Shown: positions 27,301 to 38,791, numbered from the stretch's first letter. The stretch: 64,000 bases of DNA from Maylandia zebra (GCF_041146795.1 NC_135184.1:8484967-8548966), one strand, 5' to 3'. Program-made: numbers and translations. Notes: a model not told the origin generated them from the sequence alone.

Positions 27301-30300
27301 GTCGACGTCAAAGAAGCCCTCTGCCAGCGACATCATTGGGCTGAACCTGTGACCCCACAACAACTCCTCTGCAAGATACGAGCTCCTTGCCTGGCATGTC
27401 ATCCCTGCATGCACAAACAAATGGATGACTATAGAGATTCATAATACACATTTTCCCTCACGGCATTTGTTCTGGTCTGTGTGATAAATGATTTGATATT
27501 AACTGGATTCGCTGTGCCTGGCTATGGCAAAGCAGAAGAGTAAAAGCACCACACCAAGAACTCTTACACAAACATAATTCATTTACCCATTTAGTCACAA
27601 ACAATTTCACTGGCAAGCTGTCGTTGTAAGGATGTTCTCTGCAGCAGAGTTATGACTGTCAGCTAAGTCTTTGTAACATAGCGCTCTGACTAAGGGAATC
27701 AATATTTGGTGTAGGTGGAGAGGCCACCTTTACCTCACAGATACACATCCTGAATAGCCTCGATACACTGAGTTCTTGCTAAACTGTGAGGAAACTAGTA
27801 GAGTATATCATCCTCTCAGAATGAATCTGACGTAAGGCGATATAAGAGAGGGATAAGGGAGAAAAGATAAACAAGCACATAATATTTGGAACGTCCCAGC
27901 TTGTGCAAATTACTTTGGGAATGAATATCCTATAAATCCAGATGCACTTAAGACTAGCAGGAGAAAGTAAAACATACTTTAGTGTACTCCTATATTGTTT
28001 AACTTCCACAACTCTTTTATGTCTCTATATCATCTACCTGGTGGCCTCGATTTGTCTTTTATATTTGGTGCTATTGTTTAGCACTTTGTTCATCCCTGTT
28101 GTTTTTTTTTTAAAGTGCTTTATAAATTGATATGATATGTTTTTTCAAGAGGATTAGTTTTGCTTTTCCTTATTTCTTTTCTTGTATACTGTTAAAGTCA
28201 GGATTTTTACAAGTAATCCCTATGAGCCAAAAGTTCAGACTGCTCCGTACACTTTCTTTAAAACTGTTTTTTTTCTCTTAACTTTGTATGATATCAAGGA
28301 GGAGGGATTAATATAGACTCTGTCTGTATTCACTTAATACTTAGTGTGTAGCAGCTATGTATTTAGTATGAGTATTTTGTTACCTATCCCATCATGCATT
28401 GTCTGTTTTTTTTTTTTAAACGTAGTAGGATGAGAGGAAAGATGGCAGCAAATCAAGGTAGGAACTGCCACTAAATATTTGCATTTATTCGTTTAAGAAA
28501 ATTTGCTCAGTGTATTCTATATTTGTGACAAAAATGCAGTAGTAGTAGTAGTCGTCAGTTATTCATCTAGCAGACTCAGCTCTGATATTTTGGCATAAAG
28601 TCCCAATAGTGTCCGAAATAGTTTTTTTTATTTTACTGGATGGATGGATGGATGGATGGATGGATGGATGGATGGATGGATGGATGGATGGATGGGTGAG
28701 TGGATAGGAATCCTTTCCCATCTGTTTCCAAGGGGCAGCCAATTGGAAGAAATTAGCTAAAGGAGGGTTGCATGTTGTACAGTTTCCTTGTGTATGTGTG
28801 GATTCTCTTTGGGAACTCCAGCTTCCTCCCACAGTCCAAAGACATGGATCGGGTTAAATTGGATCGGGTCATTCTAAATCCCTGCAACTACTGGGATCCA
28901 CTTCACGACAATGAATTAAATAAGCGGAAGAAGATGGATGGAATCTGTGAATCATGCAAAGCCACTCTAGAAGAGGCTAAAAATAAAAATATGGCGCTGG
29001 AAATATATAGCATAATAGGTCCACTTTTACTGATGATTTATCAAGAGTGAGTAAGCGCAGCAGGGCTCTGTGATTTGCCCAAGGGTAGATGAGTCTCCAG
29101 TTTTAAACAGTTTGCTTTCTGTTGGGGTAACATCAGACTGCAGATTGCTAGACCGTGACTTCTAGGTTTTTGTCATTTCTTGTGCATACATGGAAATGAG
29201 TTTCTCCTTATTTTTTTTTGTTCAATGTTTTAATTTAATCTAAACTACTAAACCAGATGATTTCTTTATTTACTATTTACTTGCTGATTTATTATAGGAC
29301 CTGGGGCTAGATTTAATAAACGGGACAAAATAATGTATGAGTGCAATCCCCAAAATAGCGCTCAGTGCTGTGGTTAGTTTTAAGGGTGATTTACAAAGCT
29401 TGCAAGGTTTCTGCCCACAGGAGGAGTCTCTTCATTTCAAAATCAAGGACAACAAATAAAACATGCTTTTTTTAGGGGTTACATTAATAGATTTAAACTC
29501 GCAGATGTTTCTTAATTTGGTGTTTGCCTTCTCACCAGTGGCCTCCACCATTCCTTCTAGAATGACCACAATCTCAAAGTCTTCTTTCTCTAGCTGGGCC
29601 TGCGACATGTCCCAGAAGGGTGAACGTGCGTCAATCTCATGGGAAATCACCAATGGTGAGACCAGGAAGAGACGATCATCGCCCGTCTCAAAGCCCACAC
29701 TGATGTCTGTCTGATCCAGAGGGATGAACTCACCTGGAAGAGCCAATAAAGTGGAGACAAGGAGAGAGGTTGTACCTGGAAGCTCAGGTTTAAAATGACA
29801 GAATACTAGAAAGACACAAAAGAGATCTTAGAATGAGCGGTTCACATGGCCAAGTATGTTATTATTATTATTATTATTGTTATTATATACTGGGCCATTT
29901 GATTTTTCAATAGGTGTAGTTGTTACAGTTTTTGTCACCAAAGGAAGAAAAAGAAAGATTCATTATTAACTGTCTCACCCTCCTGAGTCTGCTTAGACTT
30001 GATGAGTTTGGCCCTGATGTTGGCCCCCACAATGTGGGAACTTCGAAGGTCTCCCACCCTGAACATCAGGCAGAGCTTGTCGTCTCTCGGCGAGATAACA
30101 GCGTGTTTGGAGAACACCAGCGTCTCAGCTCGTTTGTTAGGCTGCGAGATCTTTACAAACATGCAGCCCACCTGGACAGAGAGGAAGGAACAATGTGAAA
30201 CATGGGCCCTGCTAAAAAGTCAAAGCCACAGGGAGCCTTGCACAAAGTAGAAAAGCAGAGGATTATTATGAAAGGAACATAATATATAAACACCAAGACA

Positions 30301-33300
30301 TATGTCTTGGTGTTTATAACAAACACATCAGCTAAAGAGCTGAATAATTCCGGTGTAGTCTGCACATCTGGAACACATTCATTGTGGCCGCTGAATACAA
30401 ACTAACCTTGATCATTTTTTAGAAGAGCTTGCTATTGCCAGTTTCTCTTGTCTAAAAAGATCAGTGACACTTGAGTTAACCCCACACTCAACTGTTTTTA
30501 TATGCATAGTAAAACAGCCCACGCTACGTGTACATTAGTTGTTAATTTGGAATGTTTCCAGCTCCCAAACATGCATAAACATGATTCAGCCTGGATGTCG
30601 GAGTGTGAATTCATCCTCATCAAAAGAGTGCTTACACCGTGCAAAAAAAATTGAGCTTCATCGGCATTTTCTGTGTAAATATTCTTTTTTTTAGGAAGAA
30701 TACCATCTGCATATAATTTGCGTCATTATGGCTCCACTGTATTTGTGCATTCAATCTTCTCTCTAAGCTAAAAAAAAACAGCGTATCATTATTTTATTTG
30801 ATTCAGCTGAGCTGACAGGAAGCTTCCGTTTAAGCAAACAGTCTCGGGTCAAACAGAAATTGCAGGCACAAAAGGAGTTAGCTGAATTTGAACACTGACT
30901 CAGAAGTTCCGAAGCCTGTTTTTCATTTTTCGTTTCCATTTGTTTCTCTAATCTGACTTCCTGCCTTGCTAAAACACATCTGACAATCTTGTTTGCTACA
31001 TATGTTACATTCATGTCTACATCGTCATTAATACATAATCAGATAACAAACCATCACAGATGTCAGCAGTATTCATTCTAAATACGAAAGCGTCTATTTA
31101 AGATTCTTATATCCCAAAATTACTGAGAATATTCACTTTGGCACTGCATGAATTTAAACTCATGCTTAATAGGAGATAGGAAGAGAGGTCCCAATTGCAG
31201 GACATGCACCTGGTTTAAATATTGAAAAGGAAACTTGTAATGTTACAAAGACCAAAAAAAAAAAACACAAAGTCCAAAGGGCATCCATCCATCCCATTCT
31301 TTACCACTTATCCGATACAGGATCACAGGAAAGCTGGAGTCGATCTTAAACACACAGTCATATTTACACAGAAGACCGATGGGAAAATTAGACATCTTTA
31401 CCTTTAGAGTAAAAGAAGGAGCAACTGAAAGACAGGACATGAAGACAGAGGCAGGGCGACACAGAATGGAGGGCGAAAAATGCAGAAAATAGAAACACAG
31501 TGGGGCAAAACAGAACCAACAAATATAACAAAAAACATAATTTATCAGAAAGTGAATGTTTGAAAGTCTGAATAATCATATCCTCCGTATATCTTTGAAT
31601 TGCCATGTTATTGTGGTGGAGGGGTTTGTGCGTTTCAGTCATCCTGCAAGAATCAGCTGGCTCGGGAACTCGTTTTCCCCCTGGATGAGCTACAAGAGGT
31701 GCCTGGGGTGAGAGAAGTCTGCTTAGACTGCAAACTGAACCCAGGTAAGGGGTACGAAATCGAGAGAAGGATGGATGGATTTCTAAATATTTCCCCATCT
31801 CTGTTTTTTACCAGTTAAGCTGCTCACCATGAAGGCGTTAACCATCGATCCCAGTATAGCCTGCAGCAGCAGCAGCATTGTGCCCACCGGACACTGGTCG
31901 GTGATGACACGGTGACCATAGCCAATCGTGGTCTCGGTCTCAATGGAGAAGAGGAAAGCCGAGATGAAGCCATTGACATTGTTCACGCACGGCGTCCACG
32001 TCTCATCCTCCAGATGGTCGAGATCACCCCTTGGGAAGAGGAGAAGCAGAATGTGTGAGAAAGGGAAGGCGGGAGGTGACAAAGTGGGTGTCAAGAGGGA
32101 AAAATAGACTGAGAGCGAGAAGATATATATTTTTAGACTGGAGGTGCAGAAATATATAGATGACGACTTATCTCTCCATTTAAATTTTCCACCACCTTGC
32201 AGCTAATTCCTGTAATGAATAGGAGCAATCCTGTTCATCAGATTTAAACATGGTGCTTAAGCCAACATTTATGCTGTCACTTCTTGCCGAGGCTGCAGAA
32301 ACCCGCCACTTTCATCATATATCATCACGCGCAACTTGCTCTCAGCATCTTTTGAGGGTTTTTTTCAATCCTGTGCCACTAAGAGTCCGCAGAATTTCTG
32401 TTCTAACACACACTACACACACTAATGTCCCCGATTAACACAGCTCCAGCCAGAGAGGGAGCGCTAATTAGCGAAAGTGGTGTTAGGTCATTTATATAAT
32501 CTATGACTTTTATTGACCTGTGCTGGTGACAAAGGGATTGCAGCAACACTGACAGCTTTCTGGCACAAAACTGAATGGCCTGCAATTGATATAAAAAAAG
32601 GGTCACAATTTTTATGAGACGAATACGTTAGTTAATTAGAGCAGAGATCCAGCAATCACAGCTCATGAAGAGGCAGCACATCATGATGAAATACGCTGTA
32701 ATATTAATACTGCTTTGTCATCTGCTTTTTTGGCTGAGAAAGCAGCTTCATTTTGGCCTTTATGGTAGATGTGTAAAAATCTAATGCTCACTTAAAGAAT
32801 GGTTGGACTTTGGGGGAAATACGGTGAAAAGATCAATAATGTTCTCATAGCTGTCTGCTAAATATGATGCCGCACCCAGAAGGCAGTCAGCTTAGTTTAG
32901 CACTAAGCTGTCAAACAAGAAAAGAGCTAAAATAAATTTCCCTGCCATCCCCACTGAAGCTCCCTGATTAGCACAGTACATCTTATACAGTACATCGCTT
33001 CAGTTTTTGCACTCGTTAAAGAAAAGCAGCAAATTTATGAGCAAAATTCTGTTTAAATGGTTAAATTCTGCATTTTTGGAGTTATTACATAGACTTGAAT
33101 TCAAATTAATTGCAAACATAAATCCATGTTTATGCTTTCTCTGAAATTTTCTGATGATTACAGGTCTAAAAGAGCTCTGAATGGCTTTGATTACAATTGA
33201 ATTAACCTTTGTTTCAAAGTGAATGTTAAGCAAACCACTACATCACAGCCAGAGAACAAAAATACATGTATTTTTGTTTTTTTAATGCAAATTGACACAA

Positions 33301-36300
33301 TTGTTGCAACACAATGTCCACTCCGGTTAATAACATTTGTATGAAATTCTGAATGCTCCAAACTTATTTCTACATCAAAGGGCAAAGGGCAGTGGCACAG
33401 CAAGAAGAGTCTGGCTGTGAATCTGCTTGTTGAGGAGGTTGCAGAGGTGACAAATAGGAAGAGATGTTCTTTTACTTTTTAGTGAAATTATATGTCTTTT
33501 CAAGTAACTCAAAAACAACTCTTTAGCTACATACATACAGTGTTGTTTACATTTCTGTCCAACTAAGATTTTGCTGGATGGGATCACATAAACATAAAGA
33601 TGGTCTTTTTTTTTTTTTCGAACTCTAGATATGAAAAGACAATTTCCCAAAACAAGAAACTTTAATGTGAGGATTTGTTGTCAGAAAAAAGCACACAGAC
33701 AAGGGAAAATCCTGTTTTTGGTCATAATGTGTTGCTACCATATGAAAAGATAAAGTTTAAATTAGGTCCCATATTCCTGATATCACTTGGATTCAGAATA
33801 GGATCCTATGGATCAGGACTTAATCTGTGGGAAATGATCATTTGATGCCCTGCTGACTTTGTAAGTTTGCTCACTTATAAAGAAATGAACAGTCTCTAAC
33901 CTTTATGGTAATTTCATTGTAATGGAGACAGAATAACAACTGAAAAACAAACAAAAGTTATAAAGTCATTTGTATGTCACTGATTGAAATAAATATTTGA
34001 TCCTCTGCAACTAACCAGAATTGTGGCCTCCACAGATTGGCTCTGTGCCCATGTAGAACAGATTGCAATCAATCAATCAATTACAGATACTCCTGATCTC
34101 AACTCAATTTCTCCCATTCAGGCATCTCCACCACAAGACAAAGAGGCTGTCAGGGACAAAATTGTAGATCTGCATAATGTCTGGTACGGACTATAAGACC
34201 AGCAAGAAGTTGGGGAGAAGGTGGAAACTGTTGGTGTGAATATTCAGAAATGAACGAAATATAAAATGATCAATCAGACCAATCTTGCCTCATGGGGTGA
34301 GGATGAAAGGTGGTGCATCAACACAAAACTACAAGGAGGGAGCTTAATGAAGGCAGTTGAGAGCACAGTGACCAAAAGCACCACTGGTAACATTACAACA
34401 CCACGAGGTCTCCCTGCTCAAGAACACACATGTACAAGCCCATCTTAAGTTTGCCAGTGAATATCTAAATTATTGAGAGAAATCTTGGGAGAAATTGCTG
34501 TTGTCAGATGATATTAAAATCAAGCTGTTTGTCATCAACACGACTTGTCATGTTTGGAGAAAGAGAAATGCTAAGTATGACCAAAAGTGCACCATCCCCA
34601 CAGTCAGGCATGGAGGTGGAAGCATTATGCTTTGGGGCTGTTTTTCTCCTAAGGGTACAGGATGACTTCACTGCATTAAGGGGCAAATGGACGGTGCTAT
34701 GTACTATAAAATCTTGAACAAGAACCTCCTTCCCTCAGCCAGAACACTGAAGATGCGTCATGGATGAGTTTTCCTGCATGATAATGACGCAAAACATACC
34801 ACAGAGGCAGCAAATTAGTGTCTGCAAAAGCACATTAAGATCATGGAGTGGCCTAGCCAGTTTCCTAATTTCAAACTATAGAAAATCTCTAAAGGCAGAT
34901 GAAGCTTGGCGTTGTTAAGCGGCAGCCAAGAAGCCAAAATGATTTAGAGAGTTTCTGTAAAGAGCAGTGGGACAAAATCCCTCCAGAGATGAGTGAAAAC
35001 CTGGTGGCCAACTATGAGAAACATCTTACTGCTGTGTTTGCCCACAAGAGTTTCTCCACTGAGTGTCATGTCATTAAAGACTGTTCATTTCTTTGCAAGG
35101 TAGCACACTTACAAATTCAGCGGGAGATCAAATGGTGATTTCCCACACTGCAAGAGATCCAAATACATTAGTGCACATGACTTTATCTTAAATCTTACCT
35201 GCAGTAGGCGATGAGGTACCAGATGGCTCCGAAGAAGAGCCATGTTACAGCGTAGGCCATGACAAAGACGAAGAGCGAGCAACGCCAGTTGAGGTCCACC
35301 AGAGTGGTGAAGATGTCCGTCAGGTATCGGTAAGTCTCCCGCATGTTACCATGCTGCACATTGCATCGACCGTTCTTCTCCACGTAGCGCTGTCTCTTAC
35401 GGCGAGTGCGGGCTGGTGGAAGGGTGGAGACAGAAGAGAAGGGGCCCGATTAGAAATCTGTGAGGCTAACAAATGGGAGGAAAAGTGCCATCGCCTTTTG
35501 ATCCTTTACAGCGTTGAAGACAACTCTTTATTGTTCCATTAAACACTTTCAAAAACATGAGGCTCCCTTTCTGAAATGTTTTGTTTTTAAAGCTACAACT
35601 CTGACTGCAGTCAGACGATGAGAATTGGATGAAGGCACTTAGAGAGACGTGAGCATAAACACAGGGAGGTAGCAAGGGACAAAACTACTGAGGGAGATTC
35701 AGCGTGGCTCAAAGGAAAGTCAGACTGGTGAAGAAGGGAAAACATAAATGAAAAATGACAGGTGAATAAAACAGAGCAGATGAAGTGCGACGGGACAACA
35801 TCATCAAACGCTTGGAGAAGAAAAGCTATAACACTGGACTTCATCTGTGTTTTGTTTTGTTTTGTTTTGTTTTATAGGCTTTTTACTGTGGATGCACCAA
35901 GCCAGAACTGAAATTATGACACTATACCGCTATCACATACGCTTTAATCAATGAATATCAATCATTGTGCATGCTACTCAAGCTATGGAGACTTATATTA
36001 AGGTAAAACAAAATCTGCCTTTTCTGCAAAAAAAGTCTGGCTCTGCTTTGTAGGATTTTTGTCCTTTGCGATGATGACATCAATTCTTGATCACAAGTTG
36101 GAGTTAAAACACCGAAGGGTCATATAAACTGCACATTTCCCTAGTTCCCTAGTTAGGCTTTCTTTCTTTTTATTCTATGAAGATGTACGGCAAAGATTGG
36201 AGCAAACAGAGCAGAGCTTAATGAGCAAGACTGTCAAAATTGCTGAGGGGTGAAGCTCTGCAGTATGGTCTAAATTAGAAAAGATTCACTACTACTACTG

Positions 36301-36842
36301 CGAGACAGATGGGGAGGAGAAGAGGGTGCAGGGCTGAATGGAGAAAATGTTCATCCAGGAGTAAGTCAATATCTCTAAATCTCTCGAGATTTTTATCAGA
36401 TACAAAGAGATTAATAGTCATGCATTTCAGTCTGGTTGAACTGCAGGTCCAGAAAGAAGCCACAACATTTAAAGAACATAGTGAGTGCACTGTTCCAAAC
36501 AGAAGGGGGATCAAGGACAAGATGTCATCTTGAGAGTCACTCACCCCACCCGAACCGTCCCCTCTCCTTCTCCGTCCCCTGTGTCTTCTTCCTGTGCTGA
36601 TTAGCATTGGCTTCCCGCTCGGCCAGCTTGGACTGAAACGATCTCTTGACCGGAGCCGAGTTCGGAAGGGAAGAAGTCGTCTCTGTGGTGACGACGTGGC
36701 CCAGCTCCTCCGATACGTTGAAGACTCCCGTGGAGGCTGTGACCTCCGTGGCCACCTCCACTTCTTCGCTCTCCACCTTCTCCTCCACAGGGAGCGAGAG
36801 CGAGTCCGGACGGGAGGGGAAGATGGAGTTCTCCAGAGCCAT
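21366..36842 (-). CDS. kcnj9: G protein-gated inward rectifier K+ channel, GIRK3-like
   Basis: Kir3 pore subunit: a plasma-membrane K+ channel opened by G-beta-gamma and PIP2, normally in heterotetramers. Coding exons on the minus strand: 36842-36545, 35412-35199, 32029-31828, 30171-29979, 29733-29536, 27404-27274 and 21632-21366. All are bounded by AG/GT, the phases agree, and they sum to 1503 nt (500 residues). M1 lies at about residues 141-170. The filter is T-I-G-Y-G-H at 205-210 and M2 covers about 222-240. The cytoplasmic domain includes [12 protein letters not shown], with the Asp used for Na+ activation in GIRK2/4. The tail [18 protein letters not shown] is specific to GIRK3 and keeps the YWSI sorting signal. 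Oddities: an acidic N-terminal extension of about 80 residues compared with 393-residue human KCNJ9; CPVGT instead of the usual CPEGI after the filter; and a C-terminus of SESEA instead of ESKV. KCNJ6 and KCNJ5 fit less well. Confidence 0.9.
21690..21965 (-). repeat. Dispersed LINE/SINE-tail repeat
   Basis: Contains the widespread fish repeat pattern AGCACTTTTCTACTCTGACC, ACCCATTCACACTAGCACTG and AGTATCTTGCCCAAAGATAC. The same family appears inverted at 22235-22345 and 61265-61495. It lies in the last intron of the channel gene. Confidence 0.65.
22235..22345 (+). repeat. Dispersed LINE/SINE-tail repeat, inverted fragment
   Basis: Fragment with GTGTGAATGGCTAAA, AAAGTGCTTTGAGTGCTCAA and AAGTGCTATACACGAGCC, inverse of the family at 21690-21965. 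Confidence 0.6.
23010..23640 (-). mobile_element. LINE reverse transcriptase fragment (RTE/Rex-like), degenerate
   Basis: On the minus strand the segment around 23440-23490 encodes [19 protein letters not shown], a version of the EFKYLG motif that follows the RT palm in many non-LTR elements. Adjacent text (TGGAGACAGTGGGACTGACA, AAGATGATAAGAGTTTCACT) matches the 3' part of a fish LINE. Stops and a lost 5' end show it is a dead truncated copy in the last channel intron. Clade assignment is uncertain. Confidence 0.6.
24785..26345 (+). pseudogene. Degenerate non-LTR retrotransposon with endonuclease and RT remnants
   Basis: Plus-strand LINE remnant in the last channel intron. The endonuclease start is readable near 24930-24980 ([15 protein letters not shown]-like). 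RT parts follow in order: APGVDEV at 25650, [18 protein letters not shown] at 25758-25812, [11 protein letters not shown] at 25845-25875, [10 protein letters not shown] at 26057-26085 and [11 protein letters not shown] at 26130-26163. The last corresponds to the catalytic FADD box, with the first Asp replaced by Glu. Repeated frameshifts and internal deletions make it inactive. I recognise the family as an abundant fish LINE but cannot name the clade with confidence. Confidence 0.75.
26758..26781. repeat. (AAT)n microsatellite
   Basis: About seven AAT units in the last channel intron. Confidence 0.8.
27060..27215 (+). repeat. Dispersed fish repeat fragment (LINE 3'-tail type)
   Basis: Reads GGTTAACTGGTGATTCTACA, then AAAGACTGGCGAGCTGCCCA and GAGTGTACCCCCTCTC. 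This is the pattern of a very common teleost repeat tail that also occurs at 28765-28950 and, inverted, at 31283-31360 and 49100-49280. Confidence 0.65.
28638..28695. repeat. (GGAT)n microsatellite
   Basis: About 14 GGAT units, ending in a slightly degenerate GGGTGAGTGGAT stretch. The opposite strand reads as repeated HPSI, which is not a real protein. Confidence 0.95.
28720..29040. repeat. Dispersed repeat, copy B, interrupted by another repeat
   Basis: GGGCAGCCAATTGGAAGAA at the left and ATATGGCGCTGGAAATATAT with AATAGGTC at the right match the two ends of the repeat at 13780-14032. Between them, about 28765-28950, lies a different fish repeat (AACTCCAGCTTCCTCCCACA, AGTCCAAAGACATGGATC). 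Confidence 0.6.
29859..29886. repeat. (ATT)n microsatellite
   Basis: Short ATT array with one GTT interruption, between channel coding exons 4 and 5. Confidence 0.85.
30285..30318. repeat. 34-bp perfect palindrome
   Basis: Left half TATAAACACCAAGACA plus a central TA plus its exact inverse TGTCTTGGTGTTTATA. It lies in the intron between channel coding exons 3 and 4. No transposon end or known regulatory site was recognised. Confidence 0.95.
31283..31360 (-). repeat. Dispersed fish repeat fragment, inverted
   Basis: Reads CATCCATCCATCCCATTCTT, then ACCACTTATCCGATACAGGA. Inverse orientation of the tail family at 27060-27215 and 28765-28950. Confidence 0.55.
32030..35198 (-). other. GIRK3-like intron between coding exons 2 and 3
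   Basis: A 3.2 kb intron (donor GTAAGA at 35198, acceptor TTCCCAAG at 32030). Its right third is filled by a dead Tc1-like transposon (33970-35150), almost abutting coding exon 2. The rest shows no gene. Confidence 0.7.
33970..35150 (+). pseudogene. Degenerate Tc1-like transposon
   Basis: Near full-length but dead Tc1-type element. The left end has AATAAATATTTGATCCTCTG and the right end GGGAGATCAAATGGTGATTT with CCCACACTGC, inverse versions of the usual Tc1 family ends. Between them, plus strand, are transposase pieces: CATCTCCACCACAAGACAAA, ACCATCCCCACAGTCAGGCA, GGAGGTGGAAGCATTATGCT and, at about 34774-34800, codons for LHDNDAKHT, the box carrying the second catalytic Asp. Many stops interrupt it. 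No TA-flanked intact terminus was confirmed. Confidence 0.8.
35850..35873. repeat. (TTTTG)n microsatellite
   Basis: Repeated GTTTT units between channel coding exons 1 and 2. Confidence 0.8.
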
Positions 36843-36851
36843 GGTCTACGT

Positions 36852-36889
36852 CTGTGTGTGCGTGCGTTTGTGTGTGTGTGTGTGTGTGT
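36852..36889. repeat. (GT)n microsatellite at an intron end
   Basis: On the minus strand this CA-rich tract ends in a possible acceptor (CACACAG) just 9 nt before the channel start codon, so it probably forms the 3' end of the leader intron. Confidence 0.85.
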
Positions 36890-37821
36890 AAGCGTGTAAA
36901 GAGTATTAATGTGTTATTGATATCCTCCCTAAGGCAGAGTCTGTCCAGTACCTATTGACTGAACCATTTGTTTGCTTGTCTGAAGCCTGGAATAAAGCAG
37001 AAGAACACAATGATCTGATCAAATGAAACAATGGAATTGATTATCTGTTTTACTGTCACAATAATTCACTGTCAAATGATTTCTTTAAAGAAACAGGACC
37101 TCCTCACAGGAGTGCTTGAACTCTGATGTTGCTATAATAAATTCTAAAAACCTATAAATAAATGTGTATCATTTTTTGTGCTTTTATTACTATTGTCAAA
37201 GTCTCATTTAAAGTCTTTTAATAATAAAATAAAGGAATAAGTCCTTATTTTCAGATTGAATATGGATAACTTTGAAAGTCCTTGGAAATTAGACACAATG
37301 GTAGAATAAATTAGTTCTCTGAAAGACCCCTATTCCTGATGCACGACATGGCATATGCATATCAGAGCCACTTTAACTGGTCTGTATGTTTCATAAAAAG
37401 CCTCGGGCTAGGAGTGTGTGTGTGGCCCAGACGTGTGTGTTGTATAAGTGCACTTCGTGCTATTTTAAATATGCTGGATTTATACAGCAGGCCTGTTGAA
37501 ATAGTCTTACATAAGTCCTATATAAGAAGCCGAGTTAAATATATACATGGATAACGAGACGTGATGAAATATTTACTCAGTAAAATGGAGTCCTAGTCCT
37601 CTATAGCCTTGGATGATGTGCGTCCATTTGGACAACTGGCGGATTGGACGCCAGAGGAGACTGATGGTGACAGTCAAGATGACGCACTACGCCTGATGGA
37701 TGGATCAGAAATAGCCTCTGTTAAAGAGTGTCTGTGAGCCGGCAAGAGGGCTACAGGAACCAAACAGCTCAGCTACGGTTTTAATGTCACACAGACCAAA
37801 GATAAACGAGTAAAATCCTAC

Positions 37822-38072
37822 CTGCTCAGTGCACCAACTTGTAGATGTGTAAGACCCAGATTGGGCAGATGTTTTGCCATAAGAACGGCGAAAATCGAGT
37901 CCAAGAACGAGCCAGGATTCGCAACCTTGGTTCAATTACACCCATTTCTGATATTTACGAGCGACGCAGCATAATCAGTCCACTCTTGTTCGCTTTTCCT
38001 GGAAAACAAAGACCACCTCGATCCGACCGCTCAGTATTCACAAAAAATAAAAAGCGGGCAGCCCAAGCTAAA

Positions 38073-38105
<33 letters not shown>

Positions 38106-38160
38106 AAACAAACCCGAAAAAAACAGTTCAAGTACTCTGATTAACGATAAGGCTTTTTCA
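37822..38160 (-). promoter_or_regulatory. Putative 5' exon/promoter side of the GIRK3-like gene
   Basis: A minus-strand donor (GAGCAG followed by GTAGGA) at 37822 could end a leader exon that splices to the acceptor before the start codon at 36842. The region to its right is shared with the divergent eif3f promoter. It includes a (CA)n tract at 38074-38103. Positional inference only. Confidence 0.3.
38074..38103. repeat. (CA)n microsatellite
   Basis: About 15 CA units between the divergent channel and eif3f genes. Confidence 0.95.
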
Positions 38161-38777
38161 GAACATGTGTCTGGCAGTGGATGTGCGAAATGGAGGCAAC
38201 AGGATAATAACCCGGCAGCGCGGAGAGCTCCATCATCTGTGTATCTGATGGAGTCGGTCAGGTGTGGAGCGGTAGAGGATGCTGTCATCAGCCCAGCCCC
38301 TATCAAGCCTGCCTGCTTGTTTGCCTGCTTGCCTCAGACGCTTCTCATTTCCACAACAGAAGGGACAGTCCTCTCCCTCCTCTCGGTCAGACCCTCAGCA
38401 TCTGCAGAGTTCACTGATGGGGAAATTAAAGGCCTTTGTGATGCAGTAACAATGCAAAAATGCAGAAACATAAACATACAGATTGGATGTAATAATGCTC
38501 ATTGTATATGTCATTTTAAATATGGTCTGATTGTGATGCAATCCTTTTTATGGCTTTTCCATAATAACATTATTATTACTATTATTATACCAGACTCCTT
38601 GTTAGAATAATTCACTAATTAAAAAATTCCGCTTATAGAGGAAGATACAGTCCTACAACATTGTATCACAATGATATCAATGACTTGATCATAATTAGCA
38701 TTATTCTCACTAACCGCTATTTATCCGCCAGCCTCAAGGTGGCGGTATATGTGTCCATGACGCCGGTAATCAGTTGG

Positions 38778-38788
38778 TCTCTTTTTCC
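38778..38788 (+). promoter_or_regulatory. 5'TOP-like pyrimidine tract just before the eif3f start codon
   Basis: TCTCTTTTTCC lies three nt before the ATG. Several eIF3 subunit mRNAs, including eIF3f, are regarded as TOP mRNAs controlled by mTOR. If transcription starts at a C in this tract the leader would be very short. The start site is not known here. Confidence 0.35.
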
Positions 38789-38791
38789 AAG

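Noticed and set aside
28638-28695. Regular short repeats as a possible CRISPR-like array
   Set aside because: Simple GGAT microsatellite without spacers, in vertebrate DNA.
36594-36899. Plus-strand frames over the channel first coding exon
   Set aside because: They are antisense shadows of the exon on the minus strand, whose reading frame joins correctly to the GIRK core.
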